From Candidatus Avimicrobium faecavium (GTDB lineage: Bacteria; Bacillota; Clostridia; Oscillospirales; Ruminococcaceae), in contig CAJFQR010000047.1 in NCBI GenBank assembly GCA_904419105.1, positions 1 to 10,582 on the forward strand: a stretch of DNA of 10,582 nucleotides, in the 5' to 3' direction. Below are positions 1-6,080 of the stretch, one piece after another. Position numbers and translations under genes: made by a program. Within the stretch, counting starts at the first letter, position 1. Each line of letters begins with the position of its first letter. The notes below the pieces were generated by a model that saw only the letters and a list, made by a program, of their open reading frames with translations, did no database searches and had not been told where the DNA came from.

Positions 1-41
1 AAAGGGCTTGCCGCCTGCAATTCACAGACAACAAGCCCTTT
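1..41. repeat. inverted repeat, possible transcription terminator stem
   Basis: Perfect 10-bp arms AAAGGGCTTG (1-10) and CAAGCCCTTT (32-41) enclose a 21-nt loop. No T-run follows on the plus strand, and the flank needed to judge the minus strand is outside the window. It may be the terminator of a gene, possibly a transposase, that ends left of position 1. Confidence 0.5.
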
Positions 42-98
42 CGGCTGCTTAAACAATTTCTGCTCTTAAATATTGTCTAACTTTTGGGGGTCACTTCA
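1..98. mobile_element. probable IS3-family (IS150-like) insertion sequence terminus, rest outside window
   Basis: Read on the minus strand, the block 98 to 74 starts with TG and carries CCCCCAAAAGTTAGACA, which resembles from memory the terminal inverted repeat of many IS150-group IS3 elements in Bacillota (ends TG...CA). On the plus strand the element would end with TTCA at 98. No transposase codons are visible in 1-73, only a hairpin, so the element body would lie left of the window. The right junction is followed by CCC; the other end and the target duplication cannot be checked here. It could also be a solo remnant. Confidence 0.5.
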
Positions 99-267
99 CC
101 CGGCCTGTCCGTTTTTTTATTGATTTTCGACCCTTCTCTGCAGCTCGCGCCACAGTGCACGGTTTATAAAGAAACAGAGGAGACAGTACACCGGACAGAT
201 CGGGCTGTCCCAACTTTTGCGCATCAGGTATTCCGCTGCCGGCAGCAGCCCTCCGGCAGTGACCGCC

Positions 268-789
268 TCATTCCTCCGCTCTCTCCACCCTGTACAGGAA
301 GTGCAGCATATCCCCGTTGAAATACTGTGTGATGAACTCGTCTGCCTTCTCCATGCCGATGCGCTCGGCCACCCGGATGGAGGCGGCGTTGTCCGCTTTG
401 ATGACCGAGTACACCGCCCTCTGCCCCAGCTGCTCAAAGGCATAGCGCTTGCAGCCCTCGGCAGCCTCGGCGGCGTAGCCCTGGTGCCAGTGCCGCCGTT
501 TGAGCAGATAGCCCACCTCCAGCACCTGGCTGTCCCGGTAGGGCTGCAGCGTCAGCCCGGCCTGGCCCACCATCTCGCCGGTGTCCCGGCGTACCACCGC
601 CCACAGCCCGAATCCGTCCCGGCGGTACCGCTCCAGCTGCCGGTCCAGCCATGCCTGCACATCGGCATCGGTAAATTCGTGTTCGTAGGCGTACATCACC
701 TGCGGGTCCTGCAGGATCTCCGCCAGATCCTTCCGGTCCTCCGGCTCCAGTTCCCGCAGCAGCAGCCGTTTTGTCTCCAGGATCACCAT
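268..789 (-). CDS. GNAT N-acetyltransferase, RimJ/RimL type
   Basis: The 173-residue protein begins ETKRLLLRELEPED, the usual opening of RimJ/RimL-like acetyltransferases (Acetyltransf_3). These transfer acetyl from acetyl-CoA to a protein N-terminus, amino acid or antibiotic. The acetyl-CoA loop is seen as HWHQGYAAEA (about 100-109), followed by the conserved late segment VIKADNAASIRVAERIGM (129-146). Length is normal and the fold appears complete, with no membrane segment. The start is preceded by GAGGAGGAGAA. It begins 19 nt after the stop of the upstream anchored-protein gene, so the two probably form one leftward operon. The substrate cannot be told from sequence. No convincing terminator is visible after it. 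Confidence 0.9.
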   Translation of the reverse strand: MVILETKRLLLRELEPEDRKDLAEILQDPQVMYAYEHEFTDADVQAWLDRQLERYRRDGFGLWAVVRRDTGEMVGQAGLTLQPYRDSQVLEVGYLLKRRHWHQGYAAEAAEGCKRYAFEQLGQRAVYSVIKADNAASIRVAERIGMEKADEFITQYFNGDMLHFLYRVERAEE

Positions 790-808
790 TTCTCCTCCTC
801 TGTTTTTT

Positions 809-1246
809 TCACCCCTGTTCCACCAGCACCAGCGTGCCGGTCTCCGGGTCGTAAAGCCCTGCCAGCAGCCCCCGGCCGTAGGCGTCCCAGACGCCGCCCG
901 GGTCCGCTCCGCCGGTGTGCCGCACCTCCAGCATGTACCGGCAGCCGCTCAGGTCGCTGGGCAGGCAGGCGGCGATCTCCGTCGGCATTGCCTCCCGGTC
1001 AAACAGCGCCGCTGCTGTGGCGTCAAAGGGCAGCCAGTCTCCGGTGTCCAGCCCGGTCACCCCGGCGTACACCCCGCAGACCGTCCCGTCCCCCTCGAAA
1101 AACAGGCTCCCGGTGCAGGCCGCCTCCGGCCCGGCCTGTTCCAGCAGCGCCCCGGCGCCGTCCGGCGTCCGACTTGCCGCAGTGTAGCCGCCGATGCAGA
1201 TGGCTGCGATCAGCGCCGCTGCCCCCAGAAACGGATAGGCTCTCAA
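809..1246 (-). CDS. predicted membrane-anchored or secreted protein of unknown function
   Basis: I chose a TTG start at 1246 (145 aa). It has AAGGGGG 8 nt upstream, and the protein then opens directly with a signal/anchor segment (LRAYPFLGAAALIAAICIGGYTA). The in-frame ATG at 1330 lies in the -35 box of this gene's own promoter, so it cannot be used from that promoter. After the hydrophobic segment the chain carries four cysteines (in ACTGS, TVCGV, AACLP and SGCRY), compatible with disulfides outside the cytoplasm, and ends in GLYDPETGTLVLVEQG. I recognise no family. The acetyltransferase gene follows 19 nt downstream, suggesting co-transcription. Real gene status is supported by promoter, ribosome binding site and anchor; function is unknown. 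Confidence 0.65.
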   Translation of the reverse strand: MRAYPFLGAAALIAAICIGGYTAASRTPDGAGALLEQAGPEAACTGSLFFEGDGTVCGVYAGVTGLDTGDWLPFDATAAALFDREAMPTEIAACLPSDLSGCRYMLEVRHTGGADPGGVWDAYGRGLLAGLYDPETGTLVLVEQG

Positions 1247-1301
1247 TGCTGTTTCCCCCTTTGCGGATCGTGTTTGCGGTGTGTCCACCGCCTTTTCTCT
1301 T

Positions 1302-1330
1302 ATTGTACCAGCCCTTGGCAGCTGCCGCAA
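1302..1330 (-). promoter_or_regulatory. SigA-type promoter for the leftward anchored protein/acetyltransferase unit
   Basis: On the minus strand TTGCGG (1330-1325) and TACAAT (1307-1302) are 17 bp apart, and TGG directly before TACAAT gives an extended -10. The start site would fall near 1296, about 50 nt before the TTG start codon. It interleaves with the rightward promoter at 1315-1343. Confidence 0.6.
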
Positions 1331-1343
1331 GGTGTGGTATGCT
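1315..1343 (+). promoter_or_regulatory. SigA-type promoter for the rightward GNAT gene
   Basis: TTGGCA (1315-1320) and TATGCT (1338-1343) are 17 bp apart with an extended -10 (TGG). The predicted start site is near 1350, which leaves a very short leader of about 15 nt that begins almost at the Shine-Dalgarno sequence (AAGGAGAG, 1351-1358). Confidence 0.65.
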
Positions 1344-1365
1344 TTATAAAAAGGAGAGTGACCGT

Positions 1366-1791
1366 ATGACCATCCGCCCCCAGCGCCCTGCCGACCTTCC
1401 GGCCCTTCTGGACCTCTGGCTCCAGGGCAATCTGGATGCCCACCCGTTTATCCCTGCCGCCTATTGGGAGGAAAACCGCCCCGCTGTCGCCGCCGCCCTG
1501 CCCGAGGCAGAGGTCCTCGCCGCCGAGGAGGCGGGGGAGCTCGTCGGCTTCATCGGCCTTCAGGGGGACTACATCGCTGGCCTCTTTGTCCGCCGGGACA
1601 GCCGGGGGAGAGGGGTGGGCCGTGCCCTCCTCGCCGCCGCCCGGACCGCCCGTTCGGTCCTGACCCTCCGGGTCTATGCGCAGAACACCGCCGCTTGCCG
1701 TTTTTATGCCCGGGAGGGCTTTACAGCGGTCGAACGCACCCTCGACCCGGACACCGGCGCCGACGAGCTGCTGCTGCGGTGGAATGTTTAG
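1366..1791 (+). CDS. GNAT family N-acetyltransferase
   Basis: The 141-residue protein has the single GNAT fold: an N-terminal substrate half (MTIRPQRPADLPALLDLW), a central strand (AGELVGFIGLQGDYIAGLFV), then the acetyl-CoA signature RRDSRGRGVGRALL (R-G-x-G-x-A type). The C-terminal motif is VYAQNTAACRFYAREGFTAV. This layout resembles the YjaB/PhnO-like group of small acetyltransferases. The substrate is not determinable. The ATG at 1366 is preceded by AAGGAGAG at 7-nt spacing. Its stop codon TAG (1789-1791) lies inside a CIRCE-like repeat upstream of hsp20. An acetyltransferase of another GNAT subfamily is encoded in the divergent unit, but the two proteins are not close copies. Confidence 0.9.
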   Translation: MTIRPQRPADLPALLDLWLQGNLDAHPFIPAAYWEENRPAVAAALPEAEVLAAEEAGELVGFIGLQGDYIAGLFVRRDSRGRGVGRALLAAARTARSVLTLRVYAQNTAACRFYAREGFTAVERTLDPDTGADELLLRWNV

Positions 1792-1814
1792 CACTCTGAT
1801 TTGGCTTCTGCTAA
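1788..1814 (+). promoter_or_regulatory. degenerate CIRCE-like site (distal)
   Basis: TTAGCACTC-N9-TTCTGCTAA matches the HrcA operator consensus TTAGCACTC-N9-GAGTGCTAA perfectly in the left arm and in six of nine positions in the right arm, with the exact 9-nt spacer. It starts within the last codons of the upstream GNAT gene and lies 82 bp upstream of the promoter-overlapping site. It may be a weak auxiliary operator or a decayed copy. Confidence 0.45.
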
Positions 1815-1818
1815 ATTT

Positions 1819-1860
1819 TTCGCCGGTTTGTGAACATTCTTCACAGCGAACTCGGTTTTT
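1819..1860 (+). terminator. possible intrinsic terminator after the GNAT gene
   Basis: Outer arms TTCGC (1819-1823) and GCGAA (1846-1850) and inner arms TGTGAA (1829-1834) and TTCACA (1840-1845) make an 11-bp stem with one 5-nt bulge. It is followed by CTCGG and TTTTT (1856-1860). The T-run is short and set off from the stem, so termination may be partial. The inner repeat could equally be a protein-binding dyad. Confidence 0.4.
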
Positions 1861-1869
1861 GTGTGAATT

Positions 1870-1896
1870 TTAGCACTTCGGTGTTGACAGTGCTAA
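1870..1896 (+). promoter_or_regulatory. CIRCE operator (HrcA binding site) of hsp20
   Basis: TTAGCACTT-N9-CAGTGCTAA differs from the CIRCE consensus by one base in each arm and keeps the 9-nt spacer. The right arm overlaps the -35 box (TTGACA, 1884-1889), so bound HrcA would block RNA polymerase. HrcA, the heat-labile repressor of groE and dnaK operons, is the expected regulator; its gene is not in this window. Confidence 0.85.
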
Positions 1897-1912
1897 ATTT
1901 ATGCGGTATGAT
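1884..1912 (+). promoter_or_regulatory. SigA-type promoter of hsp20
   Basis: TTGACA (1884-1889) and TATGAT (1907-1912) are separated by 17 bp, a near-consensus housekeeping promoter. The start site is expected near 1919, giving a leader of about 117 nt. Confidence 0.85.
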
Positions 1913-1918
1913 AAAGCC

Positions 1919-2035
1919 GTACCGAGAGGGAAGGGAGCCCGGAACGGGAGCCCCGCCGGAAGGCGGCGGCCCACCGGGCAGCCAAGGCCCTTCCCCGAAG
2001 GCAGAAAACGATTCGATGAATTGGAGGAATGTTTT
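1919..2035 (+). promoter_or_regulatory. long structured 5' leader of hsp20
   Basis: Three short hairpins follow one another: CCCG-GAA-CGGG (1938-1948), CCGCC-GGAA-GGCGG with a GNRA-type loop (1953-1966), and CCTTC-CCC-GAAGG (1989-2001). A less structured AT-richer stretch with the ribosome binding site GGAGG comes next. Whether the leader senses temperature or only stabilises the mRNA cannot be told; I see no clear pairing that hides the ribosome binding site. Confidence 0.35.
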
Positions 2036-2488
2036 ATGCTGCCTGTTCTGTTTGGTGAAAACCTGTTCGATGATTTCTTTAACGATGACTTTGACCGCCG
2101 CTTCTGGAACGAGATGCGCCATACCGGCCGGGAGCTCTACGGCAAGCACGGCAAGAACCTGATGAAGACCGATATCCGGGAGACCGACTCCACCTACGAG
2201 CTGGATGTGGACCTGCCCGGCTTTGCCAAGGATGAAGTCGCCGTCGACCTGAAGGACGGCTATCTGACCATCTCCGCCCAGAAGAAGGCCGAAAAGCCCG
2301 AGGAGAAGAAGGAGGGCAAGTACATCCGCCAGGAGCGCTACGTCGGCAGCTGCGCCCGCAGCTTCTATGTCGGCGACCTGAAGCCGGAGGATGTCAAGTG
2401 CAAGTTTGACTCCGGTGTTCTCCAGATCTCGGTGCCGAAGGAGGCCCCGAAGCAGATCCCTGCCTCGACCCGCATCGCCATCGAATAA
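2036..2488 (+). CDS. hsp20: Hsp20 family small heat-shock protein (alpha-crystallin domain)
   Basis: This 150-residue cytoplasmic holdase binds unfolding proteins without ATP. A short N-terminal arm rich in Phe and Asp (LFDDFFNDDFDRRFW) precedes the alpha-crystallin domain (about 44-136: TDIRETDSTYELDVDLPGF, DGYLTISAQ, and GVLQISVPK near the end). The C-terminal IxI-type anchor IAI (147-149) mediates oligomer contacts. The lysine/glutamate-rich loop at 83-95 is usual. The start is set by GGAGG seven to eight nt upstream; in-frame ATG codons further left fall upstream of or inside the leader and lack a ribosome binding site. It is monocistronic, with its own CIRCE-controlled promoter and a terminator. 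Confidence 0.95.
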   Translation: MLPVLFGENLFDDFFNDDFDRRFWNEMRHTGRELYGKHGKNLMKTDIRETDSTYELDVDLPGFAKDEVAVDLKDGYLTISAQKKAEKPEEKKEGKYIRQERYVGSCARSFYVGDLKPEDVKCKFDSGVLQISVPKEAPKQIPASTRIAIE

Positions 2489-2520
2489 CACACAGCCATA
2501 ACAGGATCTCCCTGTTTGAC

Positions 2521-2578
2521 GGCGGGGGTTTCCCCGCCGGGTAAAAAAAGCCCTCCGGCCTGTCCGGAGGGCTTTTTT
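2521..2578 (+). terminator. double-hairpin intrinsic terminator of hsp20
   Basis: A first hairpin GGCGGGG-GTTT-CCCCGCC (2521-2538) is followed by the terminator proper, GCCCTCCGG-N5-CCGGAGGGC (2550-2572), flanked by seven A on the left and six T on the right. The A-run also makes it usable from the opposite strand, although no convergent gene is seen. Confidence 0.9.
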
Positions 2579-2630
2579 CTGTCTCGGCATCTGATAGATA
2601 AAACCGATTAAATCCTTTGCAATTTGCTAT

Positions 2631-2660
2631 TTTACTTTTGCAGACCGGCGGAGGTATAAT
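2631..2660 (+). promoter_or_regulatory. promoter of the chromate-transporter operon
   Basis: A consensus TATAAT (2655-2660) is preceded by TTTACT (2631-2636) at 18 bp. Just upstream is a small repeat GCAA-T-TTGC (2619-2627), with another TTTTGC at 2636-2641. A regulator site is possible but unproven. Confidence 0.55.
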
Positions 2661-2693
2661 GAAAGACGGATTACACAGAGAGGGGAATGTTTC

Positions 2694-3260
2694 GTGGAAA
2701 ACCGCGCCGCGGTGCTCAAAAAGCTCTTTTTCTCGACGCTGACGCTCAGTGCCTTCACCTTTGGCGGGGGCTATGTCATCGTCACACTGCTCAAGAAGAA
2801 ATTCGTCGACGAATACCACTGGATCGAGGAGGACGAGATGCTCGACCTGGTAGCCATCGCCCAGTCGGCCCCCGGGGCCATCGCTGTCAACGGGGCCATC
2901 GTCGTCGGCTACAAGCTGTCCGGCCTTCTCGGCGCGCTGGTGGCCATTGTCGCCACCGTTATTCCGCCGTTTCTCATCATCAGCCTCATTTCGGTGTGTT
3001 ACACCGCCTTCCGGGAGAATTTCTTCATCGCCCAGATGCTTGAGGGGATGCAGGCCGGGGTCGGTGCCGTCATCGCCTCGGTGGTCTATGAGATGGGGTC
3101 CGGTGTGGTTCGCAGCCGGGACGCCGCATCGCTGCTGATCCTGGCGGCGGCCTTTGCGGCGGACCTTGTCTTTGGGGTCAATGTGGCCTTCATCATCCTG
3201 GCTGCCGGTGCCGCCGGCGTCCTGCGCACCCTGTTCCATCACCGGAAGGAGGCCGCCTGA
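2694..3260 (+). CDS. chrA: chromate transporter family protein, first half-size subunit
   Basis: The 188-residue membrane protein has one CHR domain. It shows the family motif FTFGGGYV (21-28) in the first helix, the second signature AQSAPGAIAVNGAIVVGYK (56-74), and three to four further hydrophobic segments to residue 178. Short CHR proteins of this size work as pairs of homologous halves that insert with opposite topology; long ChrA fuses both. Known members export chromate with proton antiport, but many clostridial ones have no proven substrate. The start is GTG at 2694 with AGAGAGGGG nine nt upstream; an ATG at 2687 is in a different frame. The second half starts 1 nt after this stop. Confidence 0.9.
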   Translation: MENRAAVLKKLFFSTLTLSAFTFGGGYVIVTLLKKKFVDEYHWIEEDEMLDLVAIAQSAPGAIAVNGAIVVGYKLSGLLGALVAIVATVIPPFLIISLISVCYTAFRENFFIAQMLEGMQAGVGAVIASVVYEMGSGVVRSRDAASLLILAAAFAADLVFGVNVAFIILAAGAAGVLRTLFHHRKEAA

Positions 3261-3261
3261 G

Positions 3262-3828
3262 ATGCACACCCTTCTGGACCTCTTCCTCAGCTTTCTGCAG
3301 ATCGGCCTGTTCAGCTTCGGCGGCGGCTATGCCGCGATGCCGCTGATCGAGCAGCAGGTGGTCACCGGCCACGGCTGGCTCACAATGGCCGAGTTCACCG
3401 ACCTCATCACCATCTCCCAGATGACCCCCGGCCCGATCGCCGTCAACTCCGCCACCTTCGTCGGCATCCGCATCGCCGGGATCCCCGGGGCGCTGGTGGC
3501 CACCATCGGCTGCATTCTGCCCTCCTGCATCCTGGTCACCCTGATCGCCCGGCTCTACCTCAAATACCGCAAGCTGGATCTGCTCCAGGGGGTCCTCGCC
3601 TCGCTGCGCCCGGCGGTGGTGGCGCTCATCGCCGGAGCCGGGGTCTCGATCCTCACCACCGCCTTCTGGGGGGACGGCCCGGTAGCCCTTGGGAACACCA
3701 GCTGGGTGATGGTCGCTATCTTCGCCGCCGCCTTCCTTCTGTTAAAAAGGGGAAAAGCCGGCCCGATCCTGGTGATGGTCCTTGCCGGCGTCGCCAAGGT
3801 CCTCGCCGCCGTCCTCTTCGCCCTGTGA
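3262..3828 (+). CDS. chrA: chromate transporter family protein, second half-size subunit
   Basis: This second CHR-domain half is also 188 residues. Motifs are FSFGGGYAAMP (17-27) and SQMTPGPIAVNSATFVG (52-68), the sharper version of the same signature seen in the first half, followed by helices at about 77-98, 112-133, 147-162 and 168-187. Its ATG is one base after the stop of the first gene and uses GGAGG inside that gene's 3' end, so the two are translationally linked. Together they should form the heterodimeric transporter. No chrR reductase, chrB regulator or other metal gene lies nearby, so chromate as natural substrate is an assumption. Confidence 0.9.
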   Translation: MHTLLDLFLSFLQIGLFSFGGGYAAMPLIEQQVVTGHGWLTMAEFTDLITISQMTPGPIAVNSATFVGIRIAGIPGALVATIGCILPSCILVTLIARLYLKYRKLDLLQGVLASLRPAVVALIAGAGVSILTTAFWGDGPVALGNTSWVMVAIFAAAFLLLKRGKAGPILVMVLAGVAKVLAAVLFAL

Positions 3829-3833
3829 AAAAC

Positions 3834-3861
3834 GCCCGCCGGGAGGCGGGCCTTTTGTTTT
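3834..3861 (+). terminator. intrinsic terminator of the chrA pair
   Basis: A GCCCGCC-GGGA-GGCGGGC hairpin (3834-3851) is followed by CTTTTGTTTT. It starts 5 nt after the stop codon. Its T-tract supplies the first bases of the next promoter's -35 box. Confidence 0.9.
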
Positions 3862-3888
3862 GACAGCGCCGCCCTTTTCTGCTATGCT
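3860..3888 (+). promoter_or_regulatory. promoter of the grpB-like operon
   Basis: TTGACA (3860-3865) and TATGCT (3883-3888) are spaced by 17 bp, with TG one base before the -10 (extended -10). The start site is near 3895 and the leader is only about 20 nt. The -35 box overlaps the tail of the preceding terminator. Confidence 0.8.
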
Positions 3889-3915
3889 GAAGAAAAGACA
3901 GCGGAGGTGAGCACG

Positions 3916-4476
3916 ATGATCGGTTTGCGGCGGGGTACGGTTCGGCTGGTGCCCCATCAGCCCGAGTGGGAGGCCCAGGCGGCGGAGACCGCCGCCCTTC
4001 TGGCCCGGGTGCTCGGAGATACGGCGGTGGAGATCTGCCATGTCGGCAGCACAGCAATCCCCACCATCAGCGCCAAACCCATTCTCGACCTGGCGGTCGG
4101 CGTCCGGGAGCTTTCGGCGGTGCTGCCCCATACCCGGGAACTGGAGTGCCTGGAAATCTGCCTTCGCCCGGGGAGCAGCCTGCCCGGGGAACTGCTCTTC
4201 GTGATCGGCGATGAACAGGTGCGTACCCACCACATCCATGTGGTCCTCTGGGGCGGCCCCCAGTGGACCAACTATCTCAACTTCCGGGACTGCCTCACCG
4301 CCTTCCCGGAGCGGGCGGCCTGTTACGAGGCCTGCAAGCGGGAGCTGGCCCGCCGCTATCCCGGGGATCGGGCCCGATACACCGCCGAAAAGGAGCCGCT
4401 GGTCCGCCGCCTGCTGGCGGAGGCTGCCGCCTGGCGGCGGGAGACCGCCCCGAATCAGGGAGGTGCACCGGAATGA
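3916..4476 (+). CDS. GrpB family protein (nucleotidyltransferase-like domain)
   Basis: The 186-residue protein belongs to the GrpB/UPF0157 family, found alone or fused to dephospho-CoA kinase, with a nucleotidyltransferase-like fold. Diagnostic segments are VRLVPHQPEWEAQA (9-22), ICHVGSTAIPTISAKPILDLAVGV (40-63, family core) and THHIHVVLWGGPQWTNYLNFRDCL (104-127). The biochemical role of the family is not established, and the name does not imply the GrpE co-chaperone. I chose ATG 3916 because GGAGG (3903-3907) is 8 nt away; an in-frame GTG at 3907 overlaps that site. The stop overlaps the next start as ATGA. Confidence 0.9.
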   Translation: MIGLRRGTVRLVPHQPEWEAQAAETAALLARVLGDTAVEICHVGSTAIPTISAKPILDLAVGVRELSAVLPHTRELECLEICLRPGSSLPGELLFVIGDEQVRTHHIHVVLWGGPQWTNYLNFRDCLTAFPERAACYEACKRELARRYPGDRARYTAEKEPLVRRLLAEAAAWRRETAPNQGGAPE

Positions 4477-4850
4477 AAAAGCACGTCCTCCTCTTCCTGC
4501 TCACAGCGCCCCCCTACGGCGCATTTCTCCTCATAGGGGAATACCTGTTCCGCTCCGGCGTGAATACCGCGCTGCCCTTCTTCGGCTGGCTTTTGCTGCT
4601 GATGGTTCTCGGCGCCGCCGCATCGGCGGACAGCCGTCCGGTGGCCTTTGGCACCCTCTGCTCGCTGCTGTTCTCCTATCTGCTGGCAGCATTTGCCGTG
4701 CCGCCAGCAGATGCCTGGTACTTCAAGCCCTTCCGGCCGCCGGACGCCACCCTCGTGCTTTCGGCTGTTCAGGGGCTGGTGTTGGCCGTGTCCGGCTGGA
4801 CCTGGCGCCATCGGGAGGGCATCGCCCGCCGCTGGTACGGCGAGGACTGA
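4473..4850 (+). CDS. small four-helix integral membrane protein, unknown function
   Basis: This 125-residue hydrophobic protein has four likely transmembrane segments: about 5-25, 33-51, 57-77 and 92-110. A short loop PPADAWYFKPFRPPD lies between helices three and four, and the tail WRHREGIARRWYGED is basic and probably cytoplasmic. The start overlaps the grpB-like stop (ATGA) and has GGGAGG upstream, so translation is coupled to grpB. I do not recognise a family. The fixed overlap suggests a paired role but gives no mechanism. Confidence 0.8.
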   Translation: MKKHVLLFLLTAPPYGAFLLIGEYLFRSGVNTALPFFGWLLLLMVLGAAASADSRPVAFGTLCSLLFSYLLAAFAVPPADAWYFKPFRPPDATLVLSAVQGLVLAVSGWTWRHREGIARRWYGED

Positions 4851-4863
4851 CCTCCCTGCACGC

Positions 4864-4891
4864 AAAAAAGCTCCCTGCAGGGAGCTTTTTT
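4864..4891. terminator. bidirectional intrinsic terminator
   Basis: The 16-bp palindrome GCTCCCTGCAGGGAGC (4870-4885) is flanked by six A and six T, so it works on both strands. It lies between the convergent membrane-protein gene and the cupin-CMD gene and can serve both. Confidence 0.9.
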
Positions 4892-4940
4892 CGCTTTTTT
4901 ACCGCCCTGTTCAGGCAGGCCCTTTTCAGTCAGACCCGGC

Positions 4941-6077
4941 TCAGGGGCGGTTCACCACGGCCAGCGCGTTCAGCGTCCGCGGGTAGCCGATGAACGGCAC
5001 CAGCAGCGACAGCGCCGCCACCAGCACCTCCTTGCTGTTGCCCACCGCCAGGTTGCCGGCGGTGTGGCCGCCCAGCTGGGTCTCACAGCCGCCCAGCGAG
5101 GCGATGGCCGCAAAGGTGCACAGCTCCCGCTCGGGGATGTCCAGGCAGGTGCGGGTGTAGTAGTCGCCGAAGCAGTTGGCGGAGAGGAACTCCTGGATAT
5201 GCAGCTGACCCTCCGGGGCGTTCTTGTAGTTGTCCCGGATGTGGTCGCCGAAGATCCCCACCTGGGTGGCAAAGCCCTTCTCCATCCGGTCCTCGGCGGT
5301 GACGGTGGCGCAGTTCTCCAGCGGCAGTGCCACACCGCAGCGCTCCATCGCCCGGTCAAAGGCGGCGAGGGCCTCCAGCGCCCTGGCGGCGCCGCAGTAG
5401 GCGCCCACATGGTAGATGCTCTCCCGGAGCACCAGCGGATCCAGCCCGTCCCGGACCGCCTGCACCGCCAGCTTTTCCAGCACTGTCGGGGTGCCCAGCG
5501 CCGTCAGCGACGCCCCGAGGACGATGAGCTTCTGCCGCTCGGTGAGCACCGCCGTCTGCTCTGCCACCTGCCCGCCGAGGAACCGCTCGAGGATCTCCCG
5601 GTACTCCGGATCGCGGTCGCCGGTGTCCGCCGCCGGCTGGAACACGAACCCCCTGCCGCCGGGCAGCGCCGCATAGGCCGCCGGGTCCACCGGCTCCAGC
5701 CATTCGTTGGAGCGGTTCTCCCCGGGCACCTCCACCGCCAGGTGCTGGAACCAGCTGTCCCGGGCGGCGCCGTGCCAGTGTTTGACCTCGGCGGGGATCT
5801 CCACCACATCGCCGGCGGTCAGATGCCGGGCCTCCTTGCCCCACTCCTGGTACCAGCCCTCGCCGGCGGTGACCAGCAGCAGCTGCCCGCCGCCGTGGTG
5901 AATGTGCCAGTTGTTGATGCACCCCGGCGCAAAGGTCACATTGCCGATGGGCACATCTTTGGTCAGCGGCGCCAGCCAGCAGTCGCCGGTGAAGTACTGG
6001 GCGTAGGCGGTGTTCGGCCCGCCGATGGGGAAGACGGCCCCGGGCCCGAGCGCCCGGCGGATCTCCTGTTCTGTCAT
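4941..6077 (-). CDS. cupin domain fused to tandem carboxymuconolactone decarboxylase (CMD) domains
   Basis: The 378-residue protein has an N-terminal cupin (about 40-120) with metal-ligand pattern H58-x-H60, Q65 and H100 (WHIHHGGGQLLLVTAGEGW, then GDVVEIPAEVKHWHG). Two CMD/AhpD-like helical domains follow: about 175-250, with ESIYHVGAYCGAARALEAL, and about 300-375, with ELCTFAAIASLGGCETQLGGHTAGNLAVG and FIGYPRTLNAL. CMD proteins either decarboxylate lactone intermediates or act as thiol peroxidase/redox partners; cysteines at 228 and 331 might support redox chemistry, but no AhpD-like CxxC is present. No aromatic degradation genes are nearby. The start is set by AAGGAGG about 10 nt upstream; an in-frame ATG at 6137 lacks a site. 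The nearby MerR regulator resembles AdhR, whose regulon in Bacillus subtilis includes, as I recall, a CMD gene, suggesting electrophile or aldehyde stress. Confidence 0.88.
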   Translation of the reverse strand: MTEQEIRRALGPGAVFPIGGPNTAYAQYFTGDCWLAPLTKDVPIGNVTFAPGCINNWHIHHGGGQLLLVTAGEGWYQEWGKEARHLTAGDVVEIPAEVKHWHGAARDSWFQHLAVEVPGENRSNEWLEPVDPAAYAALPGGRGFVFQPAADTGDRDPEYREILERFLGGQVAEQTAVLTERQKLIVLGASLTALGTPTVLEKLAVQAVRDGLDPLVLRESIYHVGAYCGAARALEALAAFDRAMERCGVALPLENCATVTAEDRMEKGFATQVGIFGDHIRDNYKNAPEGQLHIQEFLSANCFGDYYTRTCLDIPERELCTFAAIASLGGCETQLGGHTAGNLAVGNSKEVLVAALSLLVPFIGYPRTLNALAVVNRP

Positions 6078-6080
6078 GGT

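Noticed and set aside
117..224. Short leftward frame of 35 codons (MRKSWDSP...) after the RimJ/RimL-type acetyltransferase
   Set aside because: It looks somewhat protein-like, with a hydrophobic Cys-rich centre, but has no ribosome binding site and no recognisable family. It may be a gene remnant; not enough to call.
217..1365. A long rightward open frame running into the GNAT gene
   Set aside because: It lies opposite two well-supported leftward genes, has Pro/Arg/Ala-rich low-complexity translation, and the GNAT domain begins only at 1366, after its own promoter and ribosome binding site.
1961..2035. RNA thermometer (ROSE or fourU) over the hsp20 ribosome binding site
   Set aside because: No U-rich run or complementary strand pairs with GGAGG; the hairpins lie further upstream.
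1841..2590. Leftward open frame opposite hsp20
   Set aside because: It crosses the CIRCE element, the promoter and the terminator of hsp20 and has no ribosome binding site or domain; typical antisense frame in GC-rich DNA.
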